Source: Deltaproteobacteria bacterium CG07_land_8_20_14_0_80_60_11
Lineage (GTDB): Bacteria; Desulfobacterota; Desulfobaccia; Desulfobaccales; 0-14-0-80-60-11
Direction: 5' to 3'
Length of the DNA: 8,014 nucleotides
NCBI GenBank assembly: GCA_002779455.1
Contig: PEWM01000195.1
Span: 6,910-14,923, forward strand
Made by a program: the position numbers and the translations under genes. This document shows, piece by piece, positions 5,265 to 8,014 of the stretch. The notes under the pieces are model-generated. The model worked only from the letters and a program-made list of their open reading frames with translations. It had not been told where the DNA came from and did no database searches. The first letter of the stretch is position 1, and every line of letters starts with the position of its first letter.

Positions 5265-8014
5265 TCAACCCGCGGCCAGAGCCGTTTCCTGGGCGATGAT
5301 CTGGGTGTCGGTGAAGTTCTTCAGGGTAATGGCCTTGGCCGGGCACTCCGAGACGCACACGCCGCAGCCCTGGCACTTGGCCGGGTCGATGTAGGCCGCG
5401 TCCACGGTGTAATCGATGACCGGCACGTTGAAGGGGCAGGTGCGGACGCAGGTGAGGCACACGGCGCATTTGTCCTGGTCCACCACGGCCACGATGCCGC
5501 CCACTTCCACCGTGTTTTTGGCCAGGAAGGTGGCGGCCCGGCCGGCGGCCGCCTTGGCCTGGGCGATGGACTCATCGATGGGCTTGGGATAATGAGCCAG
5601 ACCCGCCAGGAAGAGGCCATCGGAGGGCAAATCCACCGGGCGCAGCTTGGCGTGGGCCTCGTTCAAGAAGCCTTCGGCGTTCCGGGGCACCTTGAAGATT
5701 TCCCCGATATCCTGCACGGGATTGGGCAGCACCGCCGAGGCCAGGGCCAAAAGGTCGGGCGAAAGGACCACCGGCCGATCCAGGATGAGATCGGTGATGG
5801 TCAGATGGAGCCTGCCGTCCGCGGTCTGTTCCACCTGGGGCTTGCCTTCCAGATCGAAGCGGACGAAGACCACCCCCAGTTCCCGGGCCTCTTTATAGAG
5901 CAGCTCCTTTTCCCCGTAGGTCCGCATATCCCGGTAGAGGATGAAGACATCCATATCGGGTTTGAGCCTTTTCAGTTCGATGGCGGACTCCACCGAATGG
6001 GTGCAGCAGAGCCGGCTGCAGTAAGGCCGCTGGGGTTCCCGGGAGCCGACGCACTGGATGAAGACTGCCTGCTGGGCGCCGGTCACCTTGGCGTCTTTGG
6101 CATAGATAAGCTTGTCGATCTCAAAGAGCGTCAAGACGTTGGGGTTCTGGCCGTAGAGGTACTCCTCCGGCTTGTACGGCTGACCGCCCGTGGCCATGAT
6201 GGTGACGCCGTGGTCCAACTGGCGCTCGCCCTTGGGGGTCTGGATAATGGAGGCGAAGTTGCCGACGAAGCCGCTGGTGTCCTTGACGGTGGAGTTGAAC
6301 AGGACCTCGATGTTGGGGTGAGTCTCCACCTTCTTGATCAGGTCTTCCAGGTAACCCCGGTAGTTATAGCCCCGGGAGCTGACCACCAGGTTCCAGGCCT
6401 GGCCGCCCAGTTTGTCGCCCTGTTCCACCAGGTAGGCCTGAAAGCCCATATCGGCGATGGACCGGGCCGCTTCCATGCCGGCGACGCCGCCGCCGATGAC
6501 CAGGGCGGCTTTGGTTACCGGGAAGGCCTGCTTGTGCAGGGGTTCTAACTGCACCACCCGGGCCACCACGCCCCGGATCAGGTCCTTGGCCTTTTCCAGG
6601 GCCTTTTCCGGTTCTTGCATGTGCACCCAGGAGTCCTGGTCGCGGATGTTGGCCATATCAAAGAGATAAGGGTTGAGGCCCACCTGCTGGATGGTCTCCT
6701 GGAACATGGCCATGTGGGTCCGGGGGCTGCAAGACGCCACCACCACCCGGTTGAGCTTGTTTTCGGTGATGGCCCCCAGGATCTTGTCCTGGGTGTCGGC
6801 CGAACAGGTGAACAGGTTCTGGTCGGCCAGGACCACCCCCGGCAGGGTGGCGACATATTCGGTGAGGGCCGGGACGTTGATGACTCCGCCGATGTTGATG
6901 CCGCAGTTGCAGACAAAGACCCCCACCCGGGGTTCCTGGCCCTCCACGTCAATCTCCGGCGGCAACTCCCGCTTTTTGGTGGCCGTGCCCCGGGCCTCAT
7001 ACAGGAGTTCCCCTGCGGCGGCGGCGGCGGCGGAGGCCTCCATGACCGATTGCGGAATGTCTTTGGGGCCCTGGAAGGCGCCGCAGACATACACTCCGGA
7101 TTTGCTCGTGTTCACCGGCGTAAAGGGCGAAGTATCGGCGAAGCGGGTGGCGGGTTTGACGTCGATACCCATGGTTTTCGCCACCCTCAGGGCATCCGCG
7201 GAGGATTCCAGGCCCACTGAGAGGACCACCATGTCGAAAACTTCCGTCTTCAACTCGCCTTGCTCCGACAGATAGCGGATGGCCACGTCCTCGGCGCCCG
7301 GCACTGCATCAATGGTGTGGATCCGGGAGCGCAGGAAGCGGATGCCATGTTCGTCTCGGGCCCGCCAGTAATACTTCTCGAAGTCCTTGCCGTGGGTCCG
7401 CATGTCCATGAAGAAGATGGAGGCATCCAGCGTATAGTCTTTGCAATGCTCCTTGGCGATGACCGCCTGCTTGATGGCGTACATGCAGCACACCGCGGAG
7501 CAGTAGCTGTTGTCGCAGTGGTTCAGGTCCCGGGAGCCCACGCACTGGAGCCAGGCGATTTTCAGGGGCTCCTTGTGGTCCGAGGGCCGCACCAGGTGGC
7601 CGGCAAAGGGCCCGGAGGCGCTCAAGATGCGCTCGAACTCCAGGCTGGTCACCACGTTGGGATACGAAGCATAGTGGTAGGCCTCATACTTCTTGGGATC
7701 AAAGACCGTAAAGCCCGGCGCCAGGATGACCGCGCCCACCTCCAACTCCAGTTTTTCCGGTCCCAGCTTGTGGGCCACCGCCTTGGCCTGGCAGGCGGCG
7801 ACGCACTGCATGCACTCGGAGCAAATGCCGCAATTGAGGCAGCGGGCCGCTTCTTCGACGGCCTGCTCTTCTTTATAGCCCAGGTTGATTTCCTTGAAGC
7901 CCTTAATCCACTCTGAAACCGGCGTGGTGGCCATGAAGGCCCGGTGCTGCTTCTGGATATTCTCCGGGACCGGGTTCCAATGGCCTTCTTCCTTGGGGAT
8001 GGGCCGGACCGGCA
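5265..8014 (-). CDS. HdrA-like FAD/iron-sulfur protein with partly duplicated HdrA units, 5'-truncated by window edge
   Basis: Flavin and iron-sulfur subunit of the heterodisulfide reductase A family, the electron-splitting hub of cytoplasmic Hdr-type complexes. 915 residues are visible and the frame stays open to the right edge; the Met at 7932-7934 has no Shine-Dalgarno and the 26 codons before it are coding. Numbered from that Met: a six-Cys ferredoxin insertion (32-48); the rear half of a first FAD unit (about 65-315) with QCVGSRD (130-136) and YCSAVCCMYAIK; a typical HdrA N-terminal module (336-460) with FVCNCGINIGG, FTCSADTQ and ASCSPRTH; a Rossmann FAD site VIGGGVAG (479-486) with KLGGQAW; a second QCVGSRE with CSRLCC (627-644); and a C-terminal 2[4Fe-4S] ferredoxin, CxxCxxCxxxCP at 823-834 and 854-865. 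The second FAD unit lacks the ferredoxin insertion. Co-transcribed with the flpD-like gene, 14 bases downstream. A QmoA/QmoB or BamE-type role is possible; the partner enzyme is not in view. Confidence 0.93.
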   Translation of the reverse strand, partial: PVRPIPKEEGHWNPVPENIQKQHRAFMATTPVSEWIKGFKEINLGYKEEQAVEEAARCLNCGICSECMQCVAACQAKAVAHKLGPEKLELEVGAVILAPGFTVFDPKKYEAYHYASYPNVVTSLEFERILSASGPFAGHLVRPSDHKEPLKIAWLQCVGSRDLNHCDNSYCSAVCCMYAIKQAVIAKEHCKDYTLDASIFFMDMRTHGKDFEKYYWRARDEHGIRFLRSRIHTIDAVPGAEDVAIRYLSEQGELKTEVFDMVVLSVGLESSADALRVAKTMGIDVKPATRFADTSPFTPVNTSKSGVYVCGAFQGPKDIPQSVMEASAAAAAAGELLYEARGTATKKRELPPEIDVEGQEPRVGVFVCNCGINIGGVINVPALTEYVATLPGVVLADQNLFTCSADTQDKILGAITENKLNRVVVASCSPRTHMAMFQETIQQVGLNPYLFDMANIRDQDSWVHMQEPEKALEKAKDLIRGVVARVVQLEPLHKQAFPVTKAALVIGGGVAGMEAARSIADMGFQAYLVEQGDKLGGQAWNLVVSSRGYNYRGYLEDLIKKVETHPNIEVLFNSTVKDTSGFVGNFASIIQTPKGERQLDHGVTIMATGGQPYKPEEYLYGQNPNVLTLFEIDKLIYAKDAKVTGAQQAVFIQCVGSREPQRPYCSRLCCTHSVESAIELKRLKPDMDVFILYRDMRTYGEKELLYKEARELGVVFVRFDLEGKPQVEQTADGRLHLTITDLILDRPVVLSPDLLALASAVLPNPVQDIGEIFKVPRNAEGFLNEAHAKLRPVDLPSDGLFLAGLAHYPKPIDESIAQAKAAAGRAATFLAKNTVEVGGIVAVVDQDKCAVCLTCVRTCPFNVPVIDYTVDAAYIDPAKCQGCGVCVSECPAKAITLKNFTDTQIIAQETALAAG

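Noticed and set aside
5238..6548. Long open frame on the plus strand (436 codons)
   Set aside because: Lies antisense to the clearly conserved HdrA-like gene; composition is that of a GC-rich shadow frame (Gly, His, Asp, Val rich) with no family motifs.
7932..7934. ATG as start of the HdrA-like protein
   Set aside because: No Shine-Dalgarno before it, and the frame continues upstream with plausible coding sequence to the window edge.

Overview
The window is GC-rich bacterial DNA with two convergent gene sets. On the plus strand are the last three genes of a complex I (NADH-quinone oxidoreductase type) operon: nuoL (5' end off the window), nuoM and nuoN. On the minus strand, entering from the right edge, is a large HdrA-like flavin/iron-sulfur protein followed by a small MvhD/FlpD-like protein. 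The mix of complex I, multi-cluster HdrA, FlpD and apparent selenocysteine use suggests a strict anaerobe of the Desulfobacterota (former Deltaproteobacteria: sulfate reducers, syntrophs, anaerobic aromatic degraders). This is inferred from gene content; there is no rRNA or other taxonomic marker in the window.

Layout. 1-1371: nuoL, missing roughly its first quarter. 1381-2916: nuoM. 2913-4373: nuoN, overlapping nuoM by an ATGA. 4374-4788: a 415-base convergent intergenic region with an intrinsic terminator for the nuo operon (about 4399-4429), a long inverted repeat (4500-4575) and a cluster of hairpins (4656-4746), and no convincing gene. 4789-5250 (minus): a full flpD/mvhD-like gene interrupted by an in-frame UGA at codon 17. 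5265-8014 (minus): the HdrA-like gene, open to the right edge.

The most notable point is the flpD-like gene. A plain ORF search would start it at an internal ATG (5169) and lose its first 27 residues. The Shine-Dalgarno (AGGAGG) and ATG at 5250, the family-like protein sequence on both sides of the UGA, the position of the UGA at the second Cys of a CxxC motif, and a SECIS-like hairpin just downstream all indicate a selenoprotein with a C-R-Y-Sec motif. Sec-containing MvhD relatives are known (VhuD of Methanococcus; BamF of the class II benzoyl-CoA reductase complex), so this is a further member or variant rather than a new principle.

The HdrA-like protein carries the rear part of one HdrA unit, including its inserted ferredoxin domain, followed by a nearly full second HdrA unit that lacks that insertion. 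Working together, HdrA-like and FlpD-like proteins typically form the core of a flavin-based electron-bifurcating or -confurcating complex; FlpD passes electrons to or from HdrA. Complex I alongside could exchange electrons with the quinone pool through ferredoxin or NADH. That link is only inferred from proximity.
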